From: CAVVAL01 sp963742725
GTDB taxonomy: Bacteria > Actinomycetota > Actinomycetes > Mycobacteriales > Cryptosporangiaceae
DNA length: 64,000 nt
NCBI GenBank assembly: GCA_963742725.1
Contig: CAVUMX010000003.1
Location: 1,550,001-1,614,000, forward strand
Reading direction: 5' to 3'
The notes beneath the pieces are model-generated. The model saw nothing but the letters and a program-made list of their open reading frames with translations. It was not told where the DNA came from and searched no databases. A program made the position numbers and the translations under genes. Below, in pieces: positions 19,047 through 27,328 of this stretch (its first letter is position 1; each line of letters opens with the position of its first letter).

Positions 19047-20039
19047 GTGACGGAGCAGACGATGCGGGCCTGGCAGGTACACGAACACGGCGCGGCGTGG
19101 GACGTTCTCACGCTCGGTGAGGTTCCGGTGCCCGAGCCGGGGCCGGGCGCCGTCCGGGTGAGGGTGGACGCGGTCGGGCTGAACTTCCCCGACCTGCTGC
19201 TGTGCGCGGGCCAGTACCAGGAGCGCCCGCCGCTGCCGTTCATCCCCGGGCTGGAGGTCGCCGGCGAGGTCGTGGCCGTCGGTGACGGCGCCGAGTACGC
19301 GATCGGCGACCGGGTCCTCGGCGCGCCGATGCCGTCCGGTGGGCTCGCCGAGCAGGCCGTACTGCCGCCCGGCGGCGCGTTCCCGGTTCCCGCCGACATG
19401 CCGTCCAGCGAGGCGGCCGCCCTGTTCATCACGTACCAGACCGCGCACTTCGGCCTGCACCGCCGCGCCGGGCTCAAGGCGGGGGAGACCCTGCTCGTGC
19501 ACGCCGGCGCGAGCGGCACCGGCTCGGCGGCGATCCAGCTCGGGAAGGCCGCCGGCGCCACCGTCATCGCCACCGCCGGCGGGCCCGACAAGGCGGCGAC
19601 CTGCCGTGACCTCGGCGCCGACATCGCCATCGACTACAACAGCGAGGACATCGCCGAGGCCGTGAAGGCGGCGACGAACGGCCGCGGCGCCGACGTCATC
19701 TGGGACCCGGTCGGCGGCGACGTGTTCGACGCGTCCCGCAAGTGCATCGCGTTCGAGGGCCGGCTCGTCGTCGTCGGGTTCGCCTCCGGCCGCATGCCCG
19801 AGGCGCCGATGAACCACGCGCTCGTCAAGAACTACTCGATCCTCGGCCTGCACTGGGGCCTGTACCGCCGCAAGCAGCCCGAACTGATCGGCCAGGTCCA
19901 CGCCGAACTGCTCAAGCTCTACGCGGACGGCGCGATCCGCCCGCTCGTCGGCCAGGAGCGCCCGCTCACCGAGGCACCCGATGCCTACCGCGACCTCGCC
20001 GGACGGAAGGTCGTCGGCAAGATCGTGCTGACGCCGTAA
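19047..20039 (+). CDS. NADPH:quinone oxidoreductase (MDR/zinc-free ADH family)
   Basis: 330 residues from a GTG at 19047. The N-terminal GroES-like domain (about 5-120) contains GLNFPDLLLCAGQY and the hallmark VAGEVVAVG. The Rossmann domain has HAGASGTGSAAIQLGKAAGA (about 151-170), the NADPH motif of quinone reductases, and lacks the catalytic zinc cysteines. It probably reduces quinones or enoyl compounds with NADPH in the cytosol. It follows the unknown acidic protein closely and is convergent with a DUF5703 gene to its right. Confidence 0.93.
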   Translation: MTEQTMRAWQVHEHGAAWDVLTLGEVPVPEPGPGAVRVRVDAVGLNFPDLLLCAGQYQERPPLPFIPGLEVAGEVVAVGDGAEYAIGDRVLGAPMPSGGLAEQAVLPPGGAFPVPADMPSSEAAALFITYQTAHFGLHRRAGLKAGETLLVHAGASGTGSAAIQLGKAAGATVIATAGGPDKAATCRDLGADIAIDYNSEDIAEAVKAATNGRGADVIWDPVGGDVFDASRKCIAFEGRLVVVGFASGRMPEAPMNHALVKNYSILGLHWGLYRRKQPELIGQVHAELLKLYADGAIRPLVGQERPLTEAPDAYRDLAGRKVVGKIVLTP

Positions 20040-20043
20040 GGAC

Positions 20044-20241
20044 CTACGTCGAGGGCCCGGGGAGCAGGTCGCTGCTTCTTCGGCGCCGCAGGATCACCTT
20101 GCGGGTCCCGTCGGCGTAGAGGCGCACCCGCGCCAGTTCCCATCCGCCGAACTCGGCATGCAACGACAGCTGAACAGTGGCTGTCACCCGATCGGTACCG
20201 GGCGGCAACCTCAGCGGTGCGTACTCGTAATCCGGGGGCAC
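20044..20241 (-). CDS. DUF5703 family small protein
   Basis: 65 residues from the GTG at 20241. The sequence has the typical pattern YEYAPLRLPPGTDR, then HAEFGGWELARVRLYADG, then a basic tail (KVILRRRRSS), matching the short actinobacterial DUF5703 family. No function is known. It is cytosolic with no membrane segment. Its 3' end faces the quinone oxidoreductase stop only four bases away, so the two transcripts converge. Confidence 0.75.
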   Translation of the reverse strand: MPPDYEYAPLRLPPGTDRVTATVQLSLHAEFGGWELARVRLYADGTRKVILRRRRSSDLLPGPST

Positions 20242-20312
20242 CTGGTCATACTGACGTACTCGGCAACGGTTTGAGAACCTCTGGCCACAGAGCGCATCGG
20301 TCGTGGCGCGCG

Positions 20313-21296
20313 TCAGGCGGTCGGGATCGCCTGGACGACGCCGTCCGCGCGGCCCACCACGTACACCGTTCCGCTGACCTGATCGACGGCCACGCTGTCG
20401 GGCTGGCGGACGGTCGGGAACCGGGCGACCTCGCGCGGTTCGCCGCCGGACATGTTGAGCCCGACCAGCTCGTTCGTGGCCGTGAGGGTCAGCCAGAGGA
20501 CGTCGCGCAGGCTGTCGTAGGCGGCCCCGTACGGCGAGTCGCCGACGGGATGCCGCTGCCGCAGGAACAGCGGATCGGTCGTGAAGACGAGCAGCTCGCC
20601 GCCGCGCGTGTCGACGACGACGAACCGTCCGCGCTTGTCGACGACCACGTGCGTGGCACCGTCGCCGGCCCGGGTCTGCTGGACGAGCGTGCCCGCGTCG
20701 TCGAACACCGTCAGGGTGCTCTGCGCGGAGTCCAGGACGCCCAGCAGCTTGCCGTTGACGGCGACGCCCGCGCTGTGGTCGCCCGTCCGTAGCGAGGGTT
20801 GCTTGTCGCGTCCGACCACGACGGCACGGCCCTGGCTGGGCAGGCTGACCAGGGCGGCGTCGTCAGGCAGCGGCGCGACCTCGTGACCGTCCGCGGGAAG
20901 CTTCTGCTCGGTGGGTTCGCCGTCGCCGACCGTCGGGACGCGCAGCAGCGTGCGACCTGCCGCGACCAGCACCGATCCGCCCGGACCGAGGGCGACGTGG
21001 GTGGCCCGGCCGGGCAGCGGGACCGTGCGGGCGACGGCGCCGCTGGTCATGTCGAGCAGGAGCAGCCGGTCCGGATCCCGGACGGCCACCGCGACGCGCC
21101 GCGTGCCGCCGTCCACGGCGATGCCCTCCGCGCCTGGCCCGGCCACCCACGCCGCACCGGACGGGCTGGCGCTCGGCTCCGGCGCGGCGGCCGGCGTCGC
21201 GGGCGGGAATCCCGCGTCCTCGCCGCCGTCGACGGTCGAGCACGCCGCCAGCAGCAGCGTCATCGTCGCGGTCAGTACCGCTCGCGTCACACGCAC
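20313..21296 (-). CDS. Beta-propeller (YncE/NHL-like) lipoprotein
   Basis: 327 residues. Lipoprotein signal with lipobox LLAAC (Cys near residue 19), a Pro/Ala/Ser linker (about 30-48), then repeated units with Gly-Val/Asp patterns (GIAVDGGTRRVAVAV, HVALGPGGSVLVAA, SVAVDQVSGTVYVVG) that fit a six- or seven-bladed propeller. It should be anchored outside the membrane. Such proteins bind partners or ligands rather than act as enzymes; the target is unknown. It stands alone between DUF5703 and an aldo/keto reductase, all leftward. Confidence 0.85.
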   Translation of the reverse strand: MRVTRAVLTATMTLLLAACSTVDGGEDAGFPPATPAAAPEPSASPSGAAWVAGPGAEGIAVDGGTRRVAVAVRDPDRLLLLDMTSGAVARTVPLPGRATHVALGPGGSVLVAAGRTLLRVPTVGDGEPTEQKLPADGHEVAPLPDDAALVSLPSQGRAVVVGRDKQPSLRTGDHSAGVAVNGKLLGVLDSAQSTLTVFDDAGTLVQQTRAGDGATHVVVDKRGRFVVVDTRGGELLVFTTDPLFLRQRHPVGDSPYGAAYDSLRDVLWLTLTATNELVGLNMSGGEPREVARFPTVRQPDSVAVDQVSGTVYVVGRADGVVQAIPTA

Positions 21297-21347
21297 GAGT
21301 AGAGACCCTATCGAGCGACCGCCTACACGGTGTCGGCGGTGGGCGCG

Positions 21348-22316
21348 TCAGCCGATCGTGTCGGGGTAGCCGACCTTGGGGGCGGACACGTCGTCCAGGG
21401 CGAGGCGGATCTCGCCCGGCAGGGTCAGGTCGTCGGTCTGGAGCGATCCGATGAGCTGGCCGACCGTGCGGGCGCCGATGACGGGCGCCACGACGCCCGG
21501 CCGGTCCCGGACCCACGCCAGCGAGACGGCCAGCGGCGACACGCCGAGCCCGTCGGCGGCGGTGGCGACGGCTTCGACGATCCGGGCGGACCGCTCGTCG
21601 AGGAACCGTCCGACGAAGCGTTCGAAGTGCGGGGACGCGGCGCGGGAGTCGGCCGGCGTGCCGTGCCGGTACTTGCCGGTCAGGACGCCCCGCCCGAGCG
21701 GCGACCAGGGGAGCAGGCCGAGACCGGCGTCGAGGGCGGCCGGCACGACCTCGCGCTCGACACCCCGTTCGACCAGGGAGTACTCGACCTGGGTGGAGAC
21801 GAGCCGGGGCCCGCCGCGCGCCAGCTGCCACGCGGCGGCCTTCGCGGTCTGCCAGCCGGAGTAGTTCGACACGCCGGCGTAGCGGACCCGGCCGCTGCTG
21901 ATCGCCACGTCGACGGCCGACAGGGTCTCCTCCAGGGGCGTCTGCGGGTCCCAGGCGTGCAGGTGCCACAGGTCGACGTAGTCGGTGCCGAGGCGGCGCA
22001 GCGATCCGTCGAGAGCACGCAGCAGGTGGCCCCGGGACGCGTCGCGGCGGCGGTGCGCGTGCGGGACGACGGCCGCCTTCGTGGCGAGCACGACCTCCTC
22101 GCGCAGCACGACGTGCTCCAGCAGGGACCCGATCAGCGACTCGCTCTCGCCGTCCGCGTACACGTCGGCGGTGTCGATCAGGGTGCCGCCGGCGTCGGCG
22201 AACGTCTTGAGCTGTGCGGCCGCGTCCTCGGCGTCGGTGTCGCGTCCCCAGGTCATCGTCCCCAGGGCGAGCCGGGACACCATGAGACCGCTGTGACCGA
22301 GGACGCGCTGCTCCAT
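21348..22316 (-). CDS. Aldo/keto reductase
   Basis: 322 residues from the ATG at 22316. The AKR tetrad is complete: Asp48 and Tyr53 in IDTADVYADG, Lys80 in LATKAAVV, and His120 in LWHLHAWD. The C-terminal NADPH site is represented by VAPVIGARTVGQL. It is an NADPH-dependent carbonyl reductase of the AKR11/12-like group. Its substrate is unknown. It is divergently transcribed from the LLM-class oxidoreductase across 114 bases, which may share regulation. Confidence 0.95.
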   Translation of the reverse strand: MEQRVLGHSGLMVSRLALGTMTWGRDTDAEDAAAQLKTFADAGGTLIDTADVYADGESESLIGSLLEHVVLREEVVLATKAAVVPHAHRRRDASRGHLLRALDGSLRRLGTDYVDLWHLHAWDPQTPLEETLSAVDVAISSGRVRYAGVSNYSGWQTAKAAAWQLARGGPRLVSTQVEYSLVERGVEREVVPAALDAGLGLLPWSPLGRGVLTGKYRHGTPADSRAASPHFERFVGRFLDERSARIVEAVATAADGLGVSPLAVSLAWVRDRPGVVAPVIGARTVGQLIGSLQTDDLTLPGEIRLALDDVSAPKVGYPDTIG

Positions 22317-22430
22317 GGCGCGGACCGTACCGTGACATCGCGGGCGGACTTCGGTGCCCCGCCGCGCAGCGGTCACGCGACCCGCCGATACGCTGCGTCA
22401 GACGATCACGGGCTGGGCACGGAGGCACGA

Positions 22431-23480
22431 ATGCGACTCGGACTGAACCTGGGCTACTGGGGTGCGGGGAACGACGCGGACAACCTGGAGCTGGCCCGGG
22501 TGGCCGACAAGCTCGGCTACTCCGTCGTGTGGGCGGCGGAGGCGTACGGCTCCGACGCGCCCACAGTGCTGAGCTGGATCGCTGCCCAGACGGAGCGGAT
22601 CGACATCGGCAGCGCGATCATGCAGATCCCCGCCCGCACGCCGGCCATGACCGCGATGACCGCGGCCACGCTCGACACGCTCTCCGGCGGCCGGTTCCGC
22701 CTCGGCCTGGGCGTCTCGGGCCCGCAGGTGTCCGAGGGCTGGCACGGCGTCCGGTTCGACAAGCCGCTCGGTCGGACCCGCGAGTACGTCCAGATCGTGA
22801 ACTCGGCGCTGAAGCGGGAACGCGTCCGCTTCGACGGTGCCCACTACACGCTGCCGCTGCCCGACGGACCGGGCAAGGCGCTCACGCTCACCGTGCATCC
22901 TGTCCGGGAGAACATCCCGATCTACCTGGCCGCGGTCGGGCCGAAGAACCTGGAGCTGACCGGCGAGATCGCCGACGGCTGGCTCGCGGTGTTCTACGCA
23001 CCCGAGTTCGCCAGCGAGCTCCTGGCGAACATCGCGACGGGCCGCGCCAAGGCCGGTGCCGACATGTCGACCTTCGACGTGGTTCCGAACGTGCCGGTCG
23101 TCCTCGGCGACGACATCGAGGCGTGCGCGGACCAGGTCCGCCCGTACTGCGCCCTCTACATCGGCGGCATGGGCAGCCGGGAGAAGAACTTCTACAACCA
23201 GCTCGCCGTCCGGATGGGCTACGAGGCCGAAGCCGCCGAGATCCAGGAGAAGTACCTGGCCCGCGACTACGCCGGCGCCGCCGCGGCCGTCCCGCAGGAG
23301 TTCATCGACCGGACCGCGCTGCTCGGCCCGGTCGAGCGGATCGCCGACCGCCTCCAGGCCTACGCGGACGCGGGCGTCACCACGCTCAACGTCGCCGTGA
23401 GCCCGGTCGGGCTGGAACGCCAGATCGCCACCGTGCGCGCCGCCACCGAGGCCATCGAGAAGGCAGGACTGGCTTCTTGA
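22431..23480 (+). CDS. LLM-class F420-dependent oxidoreductase
   Basis: 349 residues. A TIM-barrel luciferase-like monooxygenase family protein: MRLGLNLGYWGAG at the N-terminus, AQTERIDIGSAIMQIPARTP, and TLSGGRFRLGLGVSGPQV, which are hallmarks of F420-using members from actinobacteria. No N-terminal transit or signal. It likely transfers hydride with coenzyme F420 rather than FMN, judged from similarity only. Its TGA stop overlaps the TTG start of uppP, so the two are translationally coupled even though their functions seem unrelated. Confidence 0.92.
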   Translation: MRLGLNLGYWGAGNDADNLELARVADKLGYSVVWAAEAYGSDAPTVLSWIAAQTERIDIGSAIMQIPARTPAMTAMTAATLDTLSGGRFRLGLGVSGPQVSEGWHGVRFDKPLGRTREYVQIVNSALKRERVRFDGAHYTLPLPDGPGKALTLTVHPVRENIPIYLAAVGPKNLELTGEIADGWLAVFYAPEFASELLANIATGRAKAGADMSTFDVVPNVPVVLGDDIEACADQVRPYCALYIGGMGSREKNFYNQLAVRMGYEAEAAEIQEKYLARDYAGAAAAVPQEFIDRTALLGPVERIADRLQAYADAGVTTLNVAVSPVGLERQIATVRAATEAIEKAGLAS

Positions 23481-24313
23481 ACATCCTGGAAGCAGCCTTT
23501 CTCGGCGCGGTCGAGGGGCTGACGGAGTTCCTTCCTGTCTCCAGCACGGGCCACCTGACCATCCTCGAGAAGCTGCTCGGCTACTCGATCGACGACCCGG
23601 ACGTCACGGCGTTCACCGCGATCATCCAGTCGGGCGCCGTCCTCGCGACGATCATCTACCTGCGCGAGGACATCTGGCGGATCATCACCGGCTGGGTGCG
23701 CGGCCTGTTCAACGCGCAGTGGCGCGACCACCTGGACTACAAGTTCGGCTGGGCGGTGATCCTCGGCTCGGCGCCGATCGCGGTCATCGGCCTGCTGTTC
23801 AAGGACGCGATCGAGACGACGCTGCGCAGCCTCTGGTTCGTCGGCATCGCGCTGATCGTGTGGAGCGCGGTCATGTGGTTCGCCGACCACGCGGCCACGC
23901 AGCAACGCGGCGAGAAGGACGTGACCTGGAAGGACACCCTGATCATCGGCGTGACGCAGTGCCTCGCGCTGATCCCCGGCGTGTCCCGCTCCGGCGCCAC
24001 CATGTCCGCCGGCCTGCTGCGCGACCTGGACCGGGTCACCGTCACGCGGCTGTCGTTCTTCCTGTCGATCCCCGCGCTGACGGCGGCCACCATCCTCCAG
24101 GTCGCCACGAAGTACGACGACATCTCCGGCGGCGTCGGCTGGCCCGCCACCATCACCGCGACGGTCGTCAGCTTCATCGTCGCGTACTTCGCGGTGAACT
24201 GGCTGCTCAAGTTCGTCGCGAAGCACTCCTACACGGTGTTCATCGTGTACCGGGTCATCCTCGGATCGATCGTCCTCACGCTGGTCGGCACCGGCACGAT
24301 CGAAGCGCAATAG
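23477..24313 (+). CDS. uppP: Undecaprenyl-diphosphatase
   Basis: 278 residues from a TTG at 23477 that overlaps the preceding stop (TTGA). The family motifs are intact: EGLTEFLPVSSTGHL (residues 13-27, with Glu13, Glu17 and His26) and PGVSRSGATM. About eight membrane helices are predicted. UppP dephosphorylates undecaprenyl diphosphate at the outer membrane face, recycling the carrier for peptidoglycan precursors, and can give bacitracin resistance. Its stop codon lies at the start of a strong hairpin (24312-24370). Gene order uppP-phosphatase-DUF3090 is conserved in actinobacteria. Confidence 0.96.
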   Translation: MNILEAAFLGAVEGLTEFLPVSSTGHLTILEKLLGYSIDDPDVTAFTAIIQSGAVLATIIYLREDIWRIITGWVRGLFNAQWRDHLDYKFGWAVILGSAPIAVIGLLFKDAIETTLRSLWFVGIALIVWSAVMWFADHAATQQRGEKDVTWKDTLIIGVTQCLALIPGVSRSGATMSAGLLRDLDRVTVTRLSFFLSIPALTAATILQVATKYDDISGGVGWPATITATVVSFIVAYFAVNWLLKFVAKHSYTVFIVYRVILGSIVLTLVGTGTIEAQ

Positions 24314-24370
24314 AGCGTGCGCCGATAGGGCCGGCCGCAGCCGGTAAGGTGCCCTATCGGTGTGCGCTCT
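24312..24370 (+). terminator. Long hairpin after uppP
   Basis: Arms AGAGCGTGCGCCGATAGGGC (24312-24331) and GCCCTATCGGTGTGCGCTCT (24351-24370) pair over about 20 bases with three G-T-type mismatches. A nested perfect hairpin, CCGGC-CGCA-GCCGG, sits in the loop. There is no T-run, as is usual in actinobacteria. It overlaps the uppP stop and ends 11 bases before the GTG of the next gene, so it likely terminates or attenuates read-through. Confidence 0.8.
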
Positions 24371-24381
24371 AAGCTCGTGCC

Positions 24382-25071
24382 GTGACGACCCTCGTACTGC
24401 TGCGGCACGGCCGGACCACGGCGAACGCCACCGGCGTCCTGGCCGGCTGGACACCGGGCATCGGCCTGGACGACGTCGGCCGGGCGCAGGCCGAGGCGGT
24501 CGCGGCCCGGCTGGCGCCCGTACCGCTCGCGGCGGTCGTGACCAGCCCGCTGCAACGCTGCCAGGAGACGTCCGCCGCCGTGCTGGCCAGCCGCAACGGC
24601 ACCACCGCCACGGTGGACGAACGGTTCGGCGAGTGCCGCTACGGCGACTGGACCGGCCGGCCCCTGAAGGAGCTGGCGAAGGATCCGCTGTGGAAGGTGG
24701 TGCAGCAGCACCCGTCCGCCGCGGTGTTCCCCGGACCGGAGGGGGAGGGGCTGGCGCAGACGCAGGCCCGAGCGGTGGCCGCCGTCCGCGACTGGAACGC
24801 CCGCCTCGGGCCCGAGGCCACCTGGCTCGCGTGCAGCCACGGCGACGTCATCAAGGCGATCGTCGCCGACGCCCTCGGACTCCACCTCGACCAGTTCCAG
24901 CGGATCGTCGCCGAGCCGTGCTCGCTGACCGTCATCCGCTACACCGACACCAGACCGTTCGTGCTGCGGATGAACGACACGGGCGGCGAGGTCGCCACGC
25001 TCGTCCCGCCGAAACGCACGCGTCGCCGCAAGGCAAACTCCGACGCGGTCGTCGGCGGCGGCTCGCACTAA
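24382..25071 (+). CDS. Histidine phosphatase family protein (MSMEG_4193-like)
   Basis: 229 residues from the GTG at 24382. The phosphohistidine motif LLRHGRT (His9) is at the N-terminus, and the second catalytic histidine lies in ACSHGDVIKAI. This is the phosphoglycerate-mutase-like fold used by many phosphatases. A basic tail (PPKRTRRRK) ends the protein. It is the first of a conserved actinobacterial trio with DUF3090 and a PI-kinase-like protein near mshC. The substrate is unknown. It starts right after the uppP hairpin. Confidence 0.9.
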   Translation: MTTLVLLRHGRTTANATGVLAGWTPGIGLDDVGRAQAEAVAARLAPVPLAAVVTSPLQRCQETSAAVLASRNGTTATVDERFGECRYGDWTGRPLKELAKDPLWKVVQQHPSAAVFPGPEGEGLAQTQARAVAAVRDWNARLGPEATWLACSHGDVIKAIVADALGLHLDQFQRIVAEPCSLTVIRYTDTRPFVLRMNDTGGEVATLVPPKRTRRRKANSDAVVGGGSH

Positions 25072-25080
25072 GGTCGAGAC

Positions 25081-25617
25081 ATGCCACGTCAGGTTTACGC
25101 CTTCGAGCCGCCCGAGCGGTTCGTCGCCGGCACCATCGGCCAGCCCGGTGAGCGCACCTTCTACCTCCAGGCCAGCGGCGGTGGCCGCACGGTCAGCGTC
25201 GTACTGGAGAAGGTCCAGGTCGCCGCGCTCGCCGACCGCCTCGGCGACCTGCTCGACGAGGCGGAACGCCGCCTGGACGCGTCCGTGCCCGAGGTCGATC
25301 CCGACGAGCTCGACGTCGACCCGCTCGAAACGCCGGTGGACGAGGAGTTCCGCGTCGGCACGCTCGGCCTGGCCTGGGACGCCGCCGACTCCACGGTGAT
25401 CGTCGAGGCCACCGCGACCCAGCCCGACGGCGAGGACGAGCTGCCGGAGGAGGAGCTGGACGTGCTCCGCGTGCGGCTCACTCCCGCCGACACGCGCGCG
25501 TTCGTCGTCCGGGCCCAGCGGCTCGTCGCGGCCGGGCGGCCACCGTGCCCGTTCTGCGGGCTGCCGCTCGACCCGGCCGGGCACGTCTGCCCACGCCAGA
25601 ACGGGTACCGGCGCTGA
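25081..25617 (+). CDS. DUF3090 family protein with C-terminal zinc-finger-like motif
   Basis: 178 residues, acidic centre. N-terminal MPRQVYAFEPPERFVAG and the middle match the actinobacterial DUF3090 family (often annotated as YjbR-like or repressor). The C-terminus carries CPFCGLPLDPAGHVC, a CxxC...C zinc-binding knuckle, followed by PRQNGYRR. It starts nine bases after the phosphatase stop and overlaps the kinase-like gene by about 73 bases. The trio's strict conservation suggests a joint, still unknown, cytosolic function. Confidence 0.88.
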   Translation: MPRQVYAFEPPERFVAGTIGQPGERTFYLQASGGGRTVSVVLEKVQVAALADRLGDLLDEAERRLDASVPEVDPDELDVDPLETPVDEEFRVGTLGLAWDAADSTVIVEATATQPDGEDELPEEELDVLRVRLTPADTRAFVVRAQRLVAAGRPPCPFCGLPLDPAGHVCPRQNGYRR

Positions 25618-26414
25618 CCGGGGCGCTCGGCCTCGACGAGGCGCTGGTCCTGCTCACCACGGGTGGGCTGGAGATCGACGGCCGTCTCGTCGACGCGAGC
25701 AACACCACGCTGCGGTGCCAGGTCAGCCTCGACGGCGTGGACGCGTTGTGCGTGTACAAACCGATCCGGGGCGAGCGTCCACTGTGGGACTTCCCGGACG
25801 GCACGCTCGCCGGCCGCGAGGTCGGCAGCTACCTCGTCAGCCAGGCCACCGGCTGGGCGCTCGTACCGCCGACGGTGTTACGGGACGGACCGCTCGGCCC
25901 CGGCATGTGCCAGCTCTGGATCGAGACCGCCGACGTCACGTCCCTGGTGGACGTCGTGTCGCTGAACGCCGTCCCGGACGGGTGGCTCGCCGTGATGCGC
26001 GGCCAGGACACGATTGGCCGCGAGGTCGTGGTCGTGCACGCCGACGACCAGCGGCTACGGCGCCTCTCCGTACTCGACGTCGTCCTCAACAACGCCGACC
26101 GCAAGGGCGGGCACCTGCTGCTCGACGCCGCCGGTGCCCTCTACGGCGTGGACCACGGCATCTGCCTGCACGCCGAACCCAAGCTGCGGACCCTGCTGTG
26201 GGGCTGGGCCGGCGAACCGCTCGCGGCCGAGGCGGTCGAGGTGCTGACCGCGCTGGCGGCCGACCTCGACGGCGATCTGGGCGACGAGCTGCACGAGCAC
26301 CTCACACGGCGCGAGGTGACCGCGATGGCCAGCCGCGTCCAGTGGCTCCTGAGGGCGGGCAGGCACCCGGTGCCGGGGCGCGGACGCCCGGCGGTGCCGT
26401 GGCCCCCGTTCTAG
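25545..26414 (+). CDS. SCO1664-family PI3/4-kinase-like protein
   Basis: 289 residues if the GTG at 25545 is used; this is the only plausible start upstream of the conserved region and gives a 73-base overlap with DUF3090. Kinase-like motifs are present: VYKPIRGERPLWDFP with the ATP-binding lysine, catalytic-loop-like LDVVLNNADRKGGHLL, and YGVDHGICLH with a DHG metal site. These fit the PI3K/HipA-like kinase fold. The target is not known and could be a small molecule or a protein. The start region is the least certain part; the rest is firm. Confidence 0.88.
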   Translation: MPVLRAAARPGRARLPTPERVPALTGALGLDEALVLLTTGGLEIDGRLVDASNTTLRCQVSLDGVDALCVYKPIRGERPLWDFPDGTLAGREVGSYLVSQATGWALVPPTVLRDGPLGPGMCQLWIETADVTSLVDVVSLNAVPDGWLAVMRGQDTIGREVVVVHADDQRLRRLSVLDVVLNNADRKGGHLLLDAAGALYGVDHGICLHAEPKLRTLLWGWAGEPLAAEAVEVLTALAADLDGDLGDELHEHLTRREVTAMASRVQWLLRAGRHPVPGRGRPAVPWPPF

Positions 26415-26478
26415 CGGGCCGCGGATCTGGGGTGGGAATGTGGAGCCTGGCTCGCTGATCCCACCCCAAAGCCGCTAG
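26411..26478. terminator. Bidirectional terminator between convergent genes
   Basis: An inner stem TGGGGTGGGA (26428-26437) pairs perfectly with TCCCACCCCA (26459-26468). An outer stem CTAGCGG (26411-26417) pairs with CCGCTAG (26472-26478). The outer arms contain the TAG stops of both the PI-kinase-like gene (+) and the cyclophilin gene (-), so one structure can end both converging transcripts. Confidence 0.75.
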
Positions 26479-27197
26479 CCGACGGTCACCTTCTTGAGGG
26501 TGACCGGCTTCTTCGGCTTGCCGCCGCCGGCGATCTGGTCCATCGAGCCGTCGTGTCCGGCGGCGGCCACCGTCTTGATGGCATCCATCCCGGACGTGAC
26601 CTTGCCGAACACGGTGTACTCGGGCGGGAGCGGGCTCGACTGGTAGACGATGAAGAACTGGCTGCCGTTGGTGTTCGGGTCCTGGGCGCGGGCCATGGCG
26701 AGCGTGCCGGCCGGGTACGGGTCGGCCTCGCCGGTCGGCAGGTTCTCGGTGCCGAACTGGTAGCCCGGTCCGCCGCTGCCGCTGCCGGTGGGGTCGCCGC
26801 ACTGGAGGACGAAGATGCCCTCGTCGGTGAGGCGGTGGCACTCGGTGCCGTCGAAGTACTTCTTGCCGGCGAGGTAGGCGAAGCTGCGTGACGTGCAGGG
26901 CGCCTCGGCGGCGAGTTCCAGGCCGATCTCGCCGACGTTGCTGTCGATGGTGACGTTCCGGCTGTTGGCGCCGGCCTTCTCCGGCGGCGTGCCGACGTCA
27001 CGGGCGGCGCTCTCGCCGGACTCCGCGTACGTGCAGCTCTTGCCCGCCGCGTCGCTGTCGTCGGACAACGCGCGGTGCAGCACGTACACACCGCCGATGG
27101 TCACAGCGGCCAGGACGACCAGCACTGCCGCGATGATGCCGACCGTCGTCCCGGTCCGGCCACCACTGTTCTGGGGCTCGGTCGCCAACTGCTCCAC
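26475..27197 (-). CDS. Membrane-anchored cyclophilin-type peptidyl-prolyl isomerase
   Basis: 240 residues from the GTG at 27197, chosen because AGGGAGG lies seven bases upstream; an ATG at 27221 lacks a site. A single membrane anchor (about residues 17-40, GIIAAVLVVLAAVTIGGVYV) places the C-terminal cyclophilin domain outside the membrane. The domain has the hallmark KKYFDGTECHRLTDEGIF and NTNGSQFFIVYQ segments. It should assist folding of exported proteins. Two cysteines near the domain start (KSCTYAE, EAPCTSR) could form a disulfide. It is convergent with the PI-kinase-like gene. Confidence 0.92.
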   Translation of the reverse strand: MEQLATEPQNSGGRTGTTVGIIAAVLVVLAAVTIGGVYVLHRALSDDSDAAGKSCTYAESGESAARDVGTPPEKAGANSRNVTIDSNVGEIGLELAAEAPCTSRSFAYLAGKKYFDGTECHRLTDEGIFVLQCGDPTGSGSGGPGYQFGTENLPTGEADPYPAGTLAMARAQDPNTNGSQFFIVYQSSPLPPEYTVFGKVTSGMDAIKTVAAAGHDGSMDQIAGGGKPKKPVTLKKVTVG

Positions 27198-27328
27198 GTA
27201 CTGCCTCCCTGACGCGTCCATCCGAGCCCGACTCCGGGCTCGGCGCGCCAGCCTAGAGCACGCCTGTCGCCGGGCCTGCGGGGACCGCAGACCCGGCGAT
27301 GTGCTCGGCGATGTCAGTGCCCGGCGCG

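Noticed and set aside
17282..19630. 782-codon frame on - strand
   Set aside because: Mirrors the M20, unknown and oxidoreductase genes on the + strand; no family features.
21330..22428. Upstream extension of the LLM oxidoreductase frame
   Set aside because: The extension is antisense to the aldo/keto reductase; the family N-terminus begins at MRLGLNLGYW (22431).
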